A stretch of DNA of 52,586 bases from Pseudomonadota bacterium (GCA_021851785.1 JAJZBV010000023.1:1-52586); one strand, 5' to 3'; numbered from the stretch's first letter, positions 8,793-17,461 are shown. Program-made: numbers and translations. The notes: generated from the letters alone by a model not told the origin.

Positions 8793-11096
8793 ATGACCCA
8801 TATCGATAAGAGTGACCCCGCGTCGGTGGTCGAGAATGTCAGCCGCCGCGCTTGGCTCAAGGGCGTCGTCGCCTCGGGCAGCCTGATCGTCGCCGCGAGC
8901 GCGTTGCCGCGCGGCGCCATGGCCGCATGGAAGACCGGCGCCGATGCGATGCCGCACGGCACCGTCTCCGACCCGCATGTCTTCGTCGCCATCGACAAGG
9001 ACGGCATCGTCACCATCGTCGCCCATCGCTCGGAAATGGGCACCGGCTCGAAAACCAGCCTTCCCATGGTCGTCGCCGATGAGATGAGCGCCGATTGGAG
9101 CCGCTGCCGCGTCGTGCAGGCGCCAGGGGACGAGGTCAAATACGGCAACCAGGACACCGATGGCTCGCGCAGCCTTCGTCATTTCGTGCAGCCGATGCGC
9201 CAATGCGGCGCCGCGGCGCGGCTGATGCTGGAGATGGCGGCGGCGAAGCGGCTCGGCGTCGATGTCAGCGAGGTCGAGGCGATCAACCACGAGGTCGTGC
9301 ATCGCCATTCCGGGCGCAGTTTCGGCTTCGGCGAGCTGGCGGCGGACGCGGCGGCGCTGCCGACGCCGGCGCCCGACCAGATCCGCCTTAAGGATCCGAA
9401 CTCCTTCCGCTATATCGGCACGGGCTCGGTTCCCATCGTCGATCTCTTCGGCATCACCACCGGCACCGCGACCTATGGCGCCGATGTCCGCCTGCCGGGG
9501 ATGAAATACGCCGTCATCCTTCGCCCGCCGGTGCTCGGCAGCAAGGTCAAATCGGTCGATGGCTCGGCAGCGATGAAAATCCGCGGCGTCGAGAAGGTGA
9601 TGGAGGTCAAGGGCTGGGACTGGCCGGCGAAATTCCAGCCGCTCGGCGGCGTCGCGGTGATCGCGCGCAATACCGGGATCGCCATCAAGGGGCGCGATGC
9701 GCTCAAGGTGGTTTGGACCGAAAGCCCGCACGCCGTCTATGATTCCGACACATTCCGCGAGGAGATGCTGGCGACCTCGCGCAAGCCCGGCAAGACGGTG
9801 CGCAACGAAGGCGACATCGATGCCGCGATGAAATCCGCCGCCCGCGTGGTTTCGGCGGAATACTACGTGCCGCAATTCGCCCATGCGCCGATGGAGCCGC
9901 CGGTCGCGACCGCCTGGGTGCATGACGGCATGGCGGAAGTCTGGGCGCCGGTGCAGAGCCCCGGCGGCACGCATGACGATCTCTGCAAGACCCTCGGCCT
10001 CGCCTATGACAAGGTGAAGGTCAATGTGACACTGCTCGGCGGCGCGTTCGGGCGCAAATCGAAATGCGATTTCGCGCTCGAGGCGGCGCTGCTGTCGCAG
10101 GCGCTGAATGCTCCGGTGCGGGTGCAATGGACGCGCGAAGACGACATCCAGCATGATTTCTATCATGCCCCGGCGGTCGAGCGGATCGAGGCGGCGCTGG
10201 ATGGAAGCAACAAGGTGATCGGCTGGCGCCATCGCAACGTCGCGCCGACCCTGTTCTCCACCTTCATGCCCGACCCGAAATACCAACAGCCGCTGGAATA
10301 CAGCATGGGGCAGGTCGATCTGCCGTTCGAGATCGCCAATATCCGCTGCGAGGTCGGCGAAGCTGCGGCCCATAGCCGCATCGGCTGGTTCCGCTCGGTG
10401 CGCAATGTGCCCAACACCTTCGCGACGCAATGCTTCGTCGCCGAACTCGCCCATGAACTCGGGCGCGATCCGAAGGAGATGCTGCTCGAACTGATCGGCG
10501 CCCCGCGCATCGTCGATCCGCGCAAGACCACCGTCGATCTCTGGAACTACGGCGATCCGTTCGAGACCTATCCGATCGATACCGGGCGCGTGCGCGGCGT
10601 CGTCGAACTGGTCGCCGAGAAAGCCGGCTGGGGCCGCAATCTTCCCGCCGGCCACGGCATGGGGATCGCGGTGCAGCGCTGCTTCCTGAGCTATGTCGCG
10701 ACCGTGGTCGAGGTCGCGGTCGATGACAAGGGCAAGATCAGCGTGCCTCGCGTCGATACCGCGATCGATTGCGGCTTCTTCGTCAACCCCGAGCGCATCG
10801 TCTCGCAGATCGAGGGGGCGGCGATCATGGGGCTCACCGTCGCCAAACACTCGGCCGTCACCTTCAAGAACGGTGTGGCGCAGCAGGGCAACTTCAATGA
10901 TTACCCGGTGGTGCGCATCGACGAGGCGCCGCGCGTGACCAATGTCCACATCGTCCAGAACGGCTGGGACGTGCCTTCGAGCGGGGTCGGCGAGCCGGCG
11001 ACGGCGCCGTTCGCGCCGGCGTTCTGCAACGCGATCTTCGCCGCGACACAAAAGCGGATCAGGAGCCTTCCCGTCGGCGATCAGATCTCGCTCTGA
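8793..11096 (+). CDS. Tat-exported molybdopterin large subunit (isoquinoline 1-oxidoreductase beta / aldehyde dehydrogenase type)
   Basis: The 767-residue catalytic subunit of a periplasmic xanthine-oxidase-family hydroxylase. The N-terminus has a twin-arginine signal (VSRRAWLKGVV) followed by a hydrophobic core and an Ala-rich cleavage region. Family motifs include GGAFGRKS and the C-terminal GVGEPATAPFAP, whose Glu is the expected base that activates water at the Mo centre. It probably binds Mo-MCD, as relatives do. Substrates in the family are aldehydes or N-heterocycles; its position beside a PQQ alcohol dehydrogenase favours aldehyde oxidation, which is inference. The cytochrome c third subunit common in acetic acid bacteria is not encoded here, so the electron acceptor is unknown. 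The operon ends at the terminator at 11129. Confidence 0.9.
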   Translation: MTHIDKSDPASVVENVSRRAWLKGVVASGSLIVAASALPRGAMAAWKTGADAMPHGTVSDPHVFVAIDKDGIVTIVAHRSEMGTGSKTSLPMVVADEMSADWSRCRVVQAPGDEVKYGNQDTDGSRSLRHFVQPMRQCGAAARLMLEMAAAKRLGVDVSEVEAINHEVVHRHSGRSFGFGELAADAAALPTPAPDQIRLKDPNSFRYIGTGSVPIVDLFGITTGTATYGADVRLPGMKYAVILRPPVLGSKVKSVDGSAAMKIRGVEKVMEVKGWDWPAKFQPLGGVAVIARNTGIAIKGRDALKVVWTESPHAVYDSDTFREEMLATSRKPGKTVRNEGDIDAAMKSAARVVSAEYYVPQFAHAPMEPPVATAWVHDGMAEVWAPVQSPGGTHDDLCKTLGLAYDKVKVNVTLLGGAFGRKSKCDFALEAALLSQALNAPVRVQWTREDDIQHDFYHAPAVERIEAALDGSNKVIGWRHRNVAPTLFSTFMPDPKYQQPLEYSMGQVDLPFEIANIRCEVGEAAAHSRIGWFRSVRNVPNTFATQCFVAELAHELGRDPKEMLLELIGAPRIVDPRKTTVDLWNYGDPFETYPIDTGRVRGVVELVAEKAGWGRNLPAGHGMGIAVQRCFLSYVATVVEVAVDDKGKISVPRVDTAIDCGFFVNPERIVSQIEGAAIMGLTVAKHSAVTFKNGVAQQGNFNDYPVVRIDEAPRVTNVHIVQNGWDVPSSGVGEPATAPFAPAFCNAIFAATQKRIRSLPVGDQISL

Positions 11097-11128
11097 CTTG
11101 CCAGCCCGGCTATCAGGGACTGACGCAG

Positions 11129-11157
11129 CCCGGGGGATTATTCCCCCGGGTTTTTTT
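11129..11157 (+). terminator. Strong rho-independent terminator overlapping the end of the opposing gene
   Basis: A perfect 9-bp GC-rich stem (11129-11137 with 11142-11150) has a 4-nt loop and seven T residues at 11151-11157. It ends the molybdenum hydroxylase operon. The TTA at 11138-11140, spanning the loop, is the stop codon of the convergent O-antigen ligase gene, and the right half of the stem and the T run encode that protein's last residues (KNPGE). On the minus strand the hairpin lacks a following T run, so it should act in one direction only. Confidence 0.9.
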
Positions 11158-12499
11158 CTGTGCGTGCCAGCGCTAGGCCGAAGCCGAGCAGGACGAAAAA
11201 GAATCCCGAAAGCGGCATCGCGGTGAAGGAACTGGTCGAGGCGATCGGCCAGAGATAGATCAGCACGGCAACGAACAGGCCGACACGCAACGGCTCCGGC
11301 GCCCGCCAAAGCCCGCGCCCGAGGGCCGCGAGCCAGGCGAGCGCAAGCGCCGAGAACAGCGCGAGACCGGGCAGGCCGGCATTGGTCGCCGCCTCGAGAT
11401 AGAGATTATGCGGGTGCATCTGACAGCCGCCGAGGCCGCCGCCGTCATCGGCGGGATCCGCCGGCCAGCGCCAGCCATGGAAATAACGCGCTTCGCCGCA
11501 GTAATGGCGGAAGCCGTCGAAGCCGAGGCCGGTCAGCGGATTTTCCACGATCATCGCGCGCGCCCGGGCATAGATCACGCCATAGGGGCTTTCGGGAAAA
11601 TGTTCCATCTGGTCGGAAAACTTGGTGACCAGCCGGTAATGGGTCGACGGCGAGACGACTCCCGAGGCGGCGATCAAGGCGGCCACTGCCACGAGTGCGA
11701 CCAGAACCCAAAGCCTGAGCCGTTTCAGGAGCAGCCCCGAGACCACGAGCCCGAACAGCGCGAGAAGAAGCGGCATGCGCTGGCCAATCAACACCATCAC
11801 CACAATGCCGGCAATGCCGAGAACGACCCCGGCGATCCGCACGAGGCGCTGCGGCCGCGCCAGCAGGGCCGCGATCGGCGGCAGAAGCGCGGGATAGAGA
11901 AGAAGAGAAAATTGCCCGCCGGCGCGCGGCTTGTCATAGGGGCCGGTCAATTCGCCATCGCCGCCGCGCGGCTCGCCGAAGAAATTCCGGCCGGTCGCGA
12001 ACTGCCAGGCCGATTGCACCGCGATATAGAGTGCGGCCAGGCGGAGAATGGCCGAAAGCGTCCGCCGCGCCCATGCTTCCCTGAGCGCGAAGGCTTCGAG
12101 CGCGGCGACGAAGAGCAGAAAGCGCGCGACCAGCAGCGCCTGGACGGTCGCGCCGATTCCGCCATGCCCGATCACGCCATGCCCGATCACGCCATGCCCG
12201 ATCACGCCATGTTCGGGACGCGGCAGCGAACAGAGCACGAGCCAGCCCCACCAGGCGAGCCCGATCATCATCCAAGGCCGCCGTGCCCAGGAAAAATCGG
12301 CGCGCGCGGCACTGCGCAGAAGCAAGACGAGCGCGATCAGGATCATCAGCGCCTCGCCGATCACCCTTCCATGGACCATGAACACCGGAACCATGAGGGT
12401 CGCGAGCGTGGCGGCGCGCTCCAGCCGGGAAAGGCGGCCGGGGACACGCAAGGCCGTCACCATGCGGCCGGTAAGGCCGGGGAGAGAGTTTACTGCCAT
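11138..12499 (-). CDS. O-antigen ligase / polymerase family membrane protein (Wzy_C)
   Basis: A polytopic inner-membrane protein of about 453 residues with about 10-12 hydrophobic segments and one large periplasmic loop. The loop contains the family-typical stretch ARAMIVENPLTGLGFDGF and the motif MHPHNLYLE, with conserved His. Proteins of this family join or polymerise lipid-linked glycans (WaaL or Wzy role); the two cannot be told apart here. ATG 12499 lies 2 nt after the stop of the glycosyltransferase gene, which supports co-transcription; an in-frame start at 12535 would overlap that gene. A short in-frame tandem repeat encodes VIGHG units in a loop near residue 105. The stop codon lies within the terminator hairpin of the opposing operon. 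Confidence 0.85.
   Translation of the reverse strand: MAVNSLPGLTGRMVTALRVPGRLSRLERAATLATLMVPVFMVHGRVIGEALMILIALVLLLRSAARADFSWARRPWMMIGLAWWGWLVLCSLPRPEHGVIGHGVIGHGVIGHGGIGATVQALLVARFLLFVAALEAFALREAWARRTLSAILRLAALYIAVQSAWQFATGRNFFGEPRGGDGELTGPYDKPRAGGQFSLLLYPALLPPIAALLARPQRLVRIAGVVLGIAGIVVMVLIGQRMPLLLALFGLVVSGLLLKRLRLWVLVALVAVAALIAASGVVSPSTHYRLVTKFSDQMEHFPESPYGVIYARARAMIVENPLTGLGFDGFRHYCGEARYFHGWRWPADPADDGGGLGGCQMHPHNLYLEAATNAGLPGLALFSALALAWLAALGRGLWRAPEPLRVGLFVAVLIYLWPIASTSSFTAMPLSGFFFVLLGFGLALARTEKNPGE
12161..12211 (-). repeat. 15-nt tandem repeat within the O-antigen ligase gene
   Basis: Three perfect copies of a 15-nt unit (plus strand GCCATGCCCGATCAC) at 12161-12205, followed by a 6-nt partial copy. 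In the gene's frame each unit encodes five residues (VIGHG, cyclic). The array therefore adds or removes five residues per unit without breaking the frame. Confidence 0.95.
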
Positions 12500-12501
12500 C
12501 G

Positions 12502-13527
12502 TCACCGTTCGATCGTCGCTAGAAAATCGCGCCATTGGCGGAGCACCGCGACCTCGGCGAAATCGGCCAGAAAACGCGCCCGCCCGGCCGCCGCCATCGC
12601 CCGCGCGCGCTCGGGCGCGGCCAGCAGTGCCGCCAGCCGCCGTGCTAGCGCGTCCGGGTTTTCGGAGGGGAACAGCGCGCCGTCAACACCGTCCCGGATC
12701 AATTCGCTCGGCCCCTCGACCGCGCTCGCCACCACCGGGCACGCAGCCGACCAGGCCTCGAGGATGACATTGCCGAGCGGCTCGCAGCGCGACGGGCAGA
12801 CCAACATGTCGGCCGCGGCCAGCAACGCCGCGATATCCTGCCGCCAGCCGGCGAACACCACCCGCTCGACGATGCCAAGCGCGCCGGCGAGCCGCATCAG
12901 GGCGCTCCGCTCCGGCCCGTCACCGGCGAGCACCAGCCGCACGCCGGGCAGCGCCGGCAAGGCACGAAGCAGGATATCGAAGCCCTTTTCGGTATGCAGC
13001 CGGCCGAGCCCGAGCAATAGCTTCCCCGATCCAGCGAATGCCGCCGGCAAGCCGCCGGATTGGTCGGTGACGAAATTCGGCAGGTAATGCGTCCGCGCCG
13101 CGGGCCAGCCGCGCGCCCGCATCCAGGCGACGAGGCCGCGGGTATTGCCGATCAGATGATCACAATGGCGAAAATGGGCGAGATTGTAGAAGCCGCCGAG
13201 GCGCCCGAGCAGAACGTAATCGCCGCGCGGGGTGTGGAGGCTCGCGCGGCTCATCCAGCTTACCACGACGCGGGGGGCGAAGCGGCGGAGATGGCGGGCG
13301 AGACGCGGTTTCGTCCAAAAATCGACGATGTGGCCGAAGCCGAGTTCGACCGGCGCGAGCCCGCCGGCGGCCAGACGCGCGGCGCGCGCCGCATCGCGCT
13401 TGATGACCGGCAACACGTCATCGCCGGCCGCCCGCTCGGCGAGACAAAGCCGCTCGAAAAACAGCTCCGCCCCGCCCATCGCGGCGCCAGCGATGACATG
13501 GGCGACACGCAAATTCGCGGCACTCAC
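12502..13527 (-). CDS. Family 4 glycosyltransferase (GT-B fold)
   Basis: A predicted 341-residue cytosolic glycosyltransferase building a surface polysaccharide or LPS core. The N-terminal half begins with VAHVIAGAAMGGAELFF, the acceptor-domain glycine-rich loop. The C-terminal half has LLGLGRLHTEKGFDILL, LAGDGPERSAL and the GT4 EX7E-type segment CPSRCEPLGNVILEAW. GTG 13527 overlaps the stop of a 36-codon glycosyltransferase stub as GTGA, so the two are translationally coupled. The frame is open much further upstream (to 14088) but only as a shadow of asnB. The O-antigen ligase follows 2 nt later, so the genes form a small surface-glycan operon. Confidence 0.88.
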   Translation of the reverse strand: MSAANLRVAHVIAGAAMGGAELFFERLCLAERAAGDDVLPVIKRDAARAARLAAGGLAPVELGFGHIVDFWTKPRLARHLRRFAPRVVVSWMSRASLHTPRGDYVLLGRLGGFYNLAHFRHCDHLIGNTRGLVAWMRARGWPAARTHYLPNFVTDQSGGLPAAFAGSGKLLLGLGRLHTEKGFDILLRALPALPGVRLVLAGDGPERSALMRLAGALGIVERVVFAGWRQDIAALLAAADMLVCPSRCEPLGNVILEAWSAACPVVASAVEGPSELIRDGVDGALFPSENPDALARRLAALLAAPERARAMAAAGRARFLADFAEVAVLRQWRDFLATIER

Positions 13528-13634
13528 GCCGCGACCTCGCGCCTGAGCAGCGCCGGCGCCACCACGGCGGCGCGCCGCCCGGTCGAGAGCACCGCATCGC
13601 CCACCCGGTTCGAGGTCACGAAAAGAATCCGCAT
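13524..13634 (-). pseudogene. Remnant of a family 9 glycosyltransferase (heptosyltransferase-like), N-terminus only
   Basis: A 36-residue frame with a good ribosome site (AGGAG about 10 nt before ATG 13634). Its first 19 residues, MRILFVTSNRVGDAVLSTG, read as the start of a GT9/heptosyltransferase: a beta strand and then the glycine-containing loop that binds the donor. The frame then runs into unrelated-looking RRAAVVAPALLRREVAA and stops, overlapping the next start codon. A full family member has about 300-350 residues, so nearly all of the gene has been lost, apparently by an in-frame internal deletion that kept both ends. The peptide may still serve to couple translation of the downstream GT4 gene. 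The identification rests on a short stretch. Confidence 0.6.
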
Positions 13635-13716
13635 GGTTGGGGCGTCTCCTAGCACGTCCTGGCGATGGAAGCGCAAGCGGGGTATATCCCGCCGCGAGGC
13701 TGAAACGGAGACGGGC

Positions 13717-15462
13717 ATGTGCGGGATCGCGGGCGTGATGATGCGCGATGGGCGCCAGCCCGATTCTGGGGTGCTGACCGCGCTGGCCACGGCGCTCGGC
13801 CATCGCGGGCCGGATGGCGGTGGCCGCCACGTCGCCGGTCCGGTCGCGCTGGTGCATCGCCGCCTCGCGATCATCGATCTGGTGACCGGCGATCAGCCGC
13901 TTTTTGGCCCCGGCGGCCTCGCTTTGGTGGTCAATGGCGAGATCTATAACGACCCCGCCTTGCGCGCCGCCCTGCCGGCGGCGCGGTTTCAGACCCACTC
14001 CGATTGCGAGCCGATCCTTTTTCTCTACGCCGCGCACGGCCTCGATTTCGCCGCCTGGCTGCGCGGCATGTACGCGCTCGCGCTGCATGATCCGAGCACC
14101 GGGCGGCTCGTGCTGGCGCGTGACCCGTTCGGCATCAAGCCGCTCTATTACGTCGAAAGCGCCGCCGGTTTCGCTTTCGCCTCCGAACCCCAGGCGCTGC
14201 TTCGCGCCGGCCTCGCGCGCGCCGAGATCGATCCGGCACGGCGGGCGGAATTGCTACAGCTCAAATTCACCACCGGCGCCGCGACCATTTTCCCCGAGAT
14301 CCGCCGCGTGCTGCCGGGCGAGACACTGGTCGTGGAAAATGGCCGGATCGTCGAGCACAGACAATTGGCGCGGCTGCCGGCGCGGCCGGTGACGCGCGCC
14401 GCCTCGCTCGCCGATCTCGATCGCGTGCTCACCGAGAGTGTCGCCCTGCATCTGCGCTCGGATGTGCCTTATGGCCTCTTTCTCTCCGGCGGGATCGACA
14501 GTTCCGCCCTGCTCTGGCTCATGCACCGGATCAGCGGCGAGCGGGTGCAGGCGATCACCATCGGCTATGATGGGGCGGACGCCGACGATGAGAGCGAATC
14601 CGCCCTCGCTGTTGCCCGCGCGGTCGGCGCGCGCTGCGAGCGCATCAGCATGACCGAGGCCGATTTCTGGGCCGCGGCGCCGCGCATCGCCGCCTGCCTC
14701 GACGACCCGACGACCGATGCCGCCGCTCTTCCCACCTGGTTCCTCGGCCGCGCCGCCGCCGGCCAGCTCAAGGTGACGCTGTGTGGCGAGGGCGGCGACG
14801 AGATGTTCGCGGGCTACGGCCGCTATCGCCGCGCCGTCGCGCCATGGCGGTTTTTCAAGCGTCCGGCGCGCCAGCGCGGCGTGTTCGATGGCATCTCCGG
14901 CCTCGACCTCTCCGGCTGGCGCGAAGGGTTCACCGCCGCCGAGCGGCGCGAGGCCAGGGGACGCAATCCGCTGCGGGCGCTGCAGGCGCTCGATTGCGCC
15001 GAGTGGCTGCCCAATGATTTGCTGATCAAGCTCGATCGCTGCCTGATGGCGCATGGCGTCGAGGGCAGGACACCGTTCATCGACCCCGAAATCGCCGCGT
15101 TCGCCTTCGCGCTGCCCGATCGCAGCAAAGTGAGCTGGCGGCTCGGCAAGCTCGCGCTGCGGCGCTGGCTCGCCGCGCGCCTTCCCGCGGCGCGGCCCTT
15201 CGCCCGCAAGAGGGGCTTCAAGCCGCCGGTTTCGCGCTGGATCGCCGCGCGCGGGGCAAGGCTCGCCCCCCTCGTCGCGGCCAGCCCAGGCATCGCCGCC
15301 TTCGCCAGCCGCGAGGCGGTGGCCAGGGTGTTCGCGCGCGGCGAGAGCCAGGCGATGTGGAGCCTGCTGTTTTATGCCCTCTGGCACGCAAACCACATCC
15401 TCGGGATCGCGGCGGAGGGCGATGTCGAGGCGGTGCTGGCGGCGGCGCCCAAGGCGGGATGA
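13717..15462 (+). CDS. asnB: Asparagine synthetase, glutamine-hydrolysing
   Basis: Makes asparagine from aspartate, ATP and glutamine. The 581-residue protein begins MCGIAG, with Cys2 the glutaminase nucleophile after Met removal. The class II amidotransferase domain continues with HRGPDGGG, RRLAIIDL and VVNGEIYN. The synthetase domain carries the PP-loop SGGIDSSALLWL and CGEGGDEMFAGY. It is divergent from a glycosyltransferase operon, and AsnB paralogues are common in polysaccharide loci, where they may amidate sugar acids instead; free asparagine synthesis and this role cannot be separated here. ATG 13717 is fixed by the MCGI start; the frame extends further upstream only as a shadow of the GT4 gene. 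Confidence 0.93.
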   Translation: MCGIAGVMMRDGRQPDSGVLTALATALGHRGPDGGGRHVAGPVALVHRRLAIIDLVTGDQPLFGPGGLALVVNGEIYNDPALRAALPAARFQTHSDCEPILFLYAAHGLDFAAWLRGMYALALHDPSTGRLVLARDPFGIKPLYYVESAAGFAFASEPQALLRAGLARAEIDPARRAELLQLKFTTGAATIFPEIRRVLPGETLVVENGRIVEHRQLARLPARPVTRAASLADLDRVLTESVALHLRSDVPYGLFLSGGIDSSALLWLMHRISGERVQAITIGYDGADADDESESALAVARAVGARCERISMTEADFWAAAPRIAACLDDPTTDAAALPTWFLGRAAAGQLKVTLCGEGGDEMFAGYGRYRRAVAPWRFFKRPARQRGVFDGISGLDLSGWREGFTAAERREARGRNPLRALQALDCAEWLPNDLLIKLDRCLMAHGVEGRTPFIDPEIAAFAFALPDRSKVSWRLGKLALRRWLAARLPAARPFARKRGFKPPVSRWIAARGARLAPLVAASPGIAAFASREAVARVFARGESQAMWSLLFYALWHANHILGIAAEGDVEAVLAAAPKAG

Positions 15463-15499
15463 TGCCGCCGCAATCTTGTCGCGGCCGGGTACCGCCCTC

Positions 15500-17386
15500 T
15501 TAGGAGCAGGCGAGAATCGTCGGGACGACCGGGTCAAGGCTCAGCGTCACCTCGCGCCGCCAGCCAAAGTCCCGCTTGGCGCGCAAATCCTCGACCCGGC
15601 AGGCGCGCGGCAAGGTCAGTGTCAGGGGAAGTGGCGTGCGCGGCGCCGCTGAAAGATCGCGCTGAAGGGCGAGGATCGGCCGCCCACCGGCCAAGAGCCG
15701 GGTCACGGTGACGTCTTCGGGCCAGGTTCCGGACGCGGTCGTGAGCGTGAGCGGCGGCGTGAGACCGGCGGCGGCGAGCACGCGGGTGAGGCGCGCCTCG
15801 GCATCCTCCTGCCCGGGGTCGAGCCGCATCGCCGCCCCGCCCAGCGCCGGCGCTGGGCGACGTTTGCCATGCGCATCGAAAAGACCCGGCGTGGTATTGG
15901 CGATCACCACCCCGCCGCCGGCGGTGAAATCACCAATCGCCGCGATCTCGGCGTCCGACAGCGCGATGCTCTCGGGCAGGACCAGGACGCGAAACCCGCC
16001 CGCTCGCAATCCCCCAGCGGAGAGGCGGGCCGGGGAGATAATCTCCGGCTGCCAGCCGCGTGCGCCGAGGAGATGGAGGAATCCGGCGATGGCGTGGCTC
16101 TGCGGGTTGTCCTGATACTCGGCATCGGCCCCCCGCGCCGCCCAGTCACCGCCTTCGGCGGCGCGATCGAGCAGCCAGCGGACGCGAAAACTCGCCGGCG
16201 AATAGAGGATGGCGATCGGATCCGTCGGGCGCTTGGCGGCCAGCAGCAGATCGCCGAGCCGGCCACGCAACGCCGCGAAATCCGCCGCCGCCGCCCGCCC
16301 CCAAGGGCCAAGCCGGCCGTCCGCCGTGGCAAGCGCCTGGCTCTCGTCCCACAGAATGACCCCGCCCATCCCGGCGAGCGCACCGTGCCAGAGCGCTGCG
16401 CGTGACGCCGGATCGGCGCCGGCGATGGTCATCAGCGTGATCAGCTTCGGGTTCATCGCCCGCGCGATGGCGACGCTCGCGCCGAAATCATAGATCTCCA
16501 TGACATCGACGGCGCCAGCGAGATGAGTATAGTTATAGCCCCCCCAGCCCGGGATCTGCGCGCCCTCGAGGGCGGCCAGCGCCCGCGGATCGGCGGCATG
16601 GATGGCGTCGCTGCCGGCACGGACGGCATCGGCGAAGGAAACATCCATCCACGCCTTGAAATCCGCCCACGGTGCGAGATCGTCTTGCGTCCGGCGCAGC
16701 GCCTGATCGGTGGTTTCCGGCATGACCTCGCCCCAGCGCCGATACCGCGTTCCCCATTCATGGTTGAGAGCGGCGAGATCATGATACTGATCGCGCAGCG
16801 AGGCGCGGAATGTCTCCAGTGCCAGCGGAGAAAAATCGAAATCCCAGGCTGCCGAGAGATCGCCGATCCCGGCCTCGTCGGCGAGATCGTAATAAAGCGG
16901 CCGATCGGCGCGGAAGCTGGCGACGATGCGGGCGATACGTCGTGCGATGATGTTTCGCCAGTGCCGATCAACAAGGCTTGGCGCACGCAGAAATGGCGCG
17001 ATGGCGGCGGGGTTTTGCCGATGCAGGGCTTGATCGGTGAGGAACGCCGCGTTCACCGGCGTCTCTCCTTGCCAGCGATGATAGGCGCTATAGAAATCGG
17101 TCGCGATGTTTTCGACGTAAAAGCGAAACCCGAGCGCCTGGAGCCGCGCGAGATGCGGATCCTCCGCCGCCCCGTCGTCGCGGCGCGCGCGTAGCATCGC
17201 CGCCGAGACCCCGATGTCGCGCAAGGCGGTGAGCTGGGCTGCGGTTTCTGTTTGATAGAGAATGATTTCGAAATGAGGCCAGGCAGGCGAAGGGTCCGCG
17301 GCGCGGGCGGGAGCCGCGGAAAGCAGAAGGAAAAACAATAAAAATCGTTCTTTTTTGAAAAAAATAACCAAAAAACTTTTAACCAT
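15500..17386 (-). CDS. Secreted GH42-like beta-galactosidase family protein
   Basis: A predicted exported glycoside hydrolase of about 628 residues. After the signal peptide (hydrophobic FLLFFLLLSAAPARA) comes a TIM-barrel-like region. A candidate acid/base Glu lies in YYDLADEAG and a candidate nucleophile in GGVILWDESQA. A Rossmann-like region follows (PIAILYSPASFRVRWLL, then VLVLPESIALSD and GGGVVIANT), resembling the GH42 trimerisation / amidotransferase-like domain, and then a small beta domain. Start choice is uncertain: ATG 17386 puts the signal peptide at the N-terminus, and the frame is open to 17458. Both starts and the n-region of the signal peptide lie inside an AT-rich repeat element also found at 46601. 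It could act on host or self polysaccharide; the substrate is unknown. Confidence 0.7.
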   Translation of the reverse strand: MVKSFLVIFFKKERFLLFFLLLSAAPARAADPSPAWPHFEIILYQTETAAQLTALRDIGVSAAMLRARRDDGAAEDPHLARLQALGFRFYVENIATDFYSAYHRWQGETPVNAAFLTDQALHRQNPAAIAPFLRAPSLVDRHWRNIIARRIARIVASFRADRPLYYDLADEAGIGDLSAAWDFDFSPLALETFRASLRDQYHDLAALNHEWGTRYRRWGEVMPETTDQALRRTQDDLAPWADFKAWMDVSFADAVRAGSDAIHAADPRALAALEGAQIPGWGGYNYTHLAGAVDVMEIYDFGASVAIARAMNPKLITLMTIAGADPASRAALWHGALAGMGGVILWDESQALATADGRLGPWGRAAAADFAALRGRLGDLLLAAKRPTDPIAILYSPASFRVRWLLDRAAEGGDWAARGADAEYQDNPQSHAIAGFLHLLGARGWQPEIISPARLSAGGLRAGGFRVLVLPESIALSDAEIAAIGDFTAGGGVVIANTTPGLFDAHGKRRPAPALGGAAMRLDPGQEDAEARLTRVLAAAGLTPPLTLTTASGTWPEDVTVTRLLAGGRPILALQRDLSAAPRTPLPLTLTLPRACRVEDLRAKRDFGWRREVTLSLDPVVPTILACS

Positions 17387-17458
17387 TTTGGCATTGCTGG
17401 AAACAATGCTATCAAAGAAAAAGTCTTTTTGCTTCTTTTTCTTCAGAAAAATAAGCAT
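17340..17458 (-). repeat. AT-rich multi-hairpin repeat element, copy B
   Basis: On the minus strand this matches the element at 46601-46711. A 33-nt block (17419-17451) is identical to 46605-46637. A spacer hairpin of different sequence follows (GCATTG pairing with CAATGC), and then a T-rich and A-rich inverted repeat ending TCAAAAAAGAAC. Copy B fills the gap between the HNH gene and the GH42-like gene and runs into the coding sequence of the latter. Its base composition is far more AT-rich than its surroundings. Confidence 0.8.
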
Positions 17459-17461
17459 TTT

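Noticed and set aside
8793-11096. Nicotinate or CO dehydrogenase large subunit
   Set aside because: The Tat signal and motif set match the periplasmic IorB/aldehyde dehydrogenase group, and the CO dehydrogenase active-site loop is missing.
8670-11309. 879-codon open frame antisense to the molybdenum hydroxylase
   Set aside because: Shadow of a well-supported gene, with Arg/His/Asp-rich composition typical of antisense frames.
12161-12211. CRISPR-like array
   Set aside because: Units are 15 nt, directly adjacent with no spacers, and inside a coding frame.
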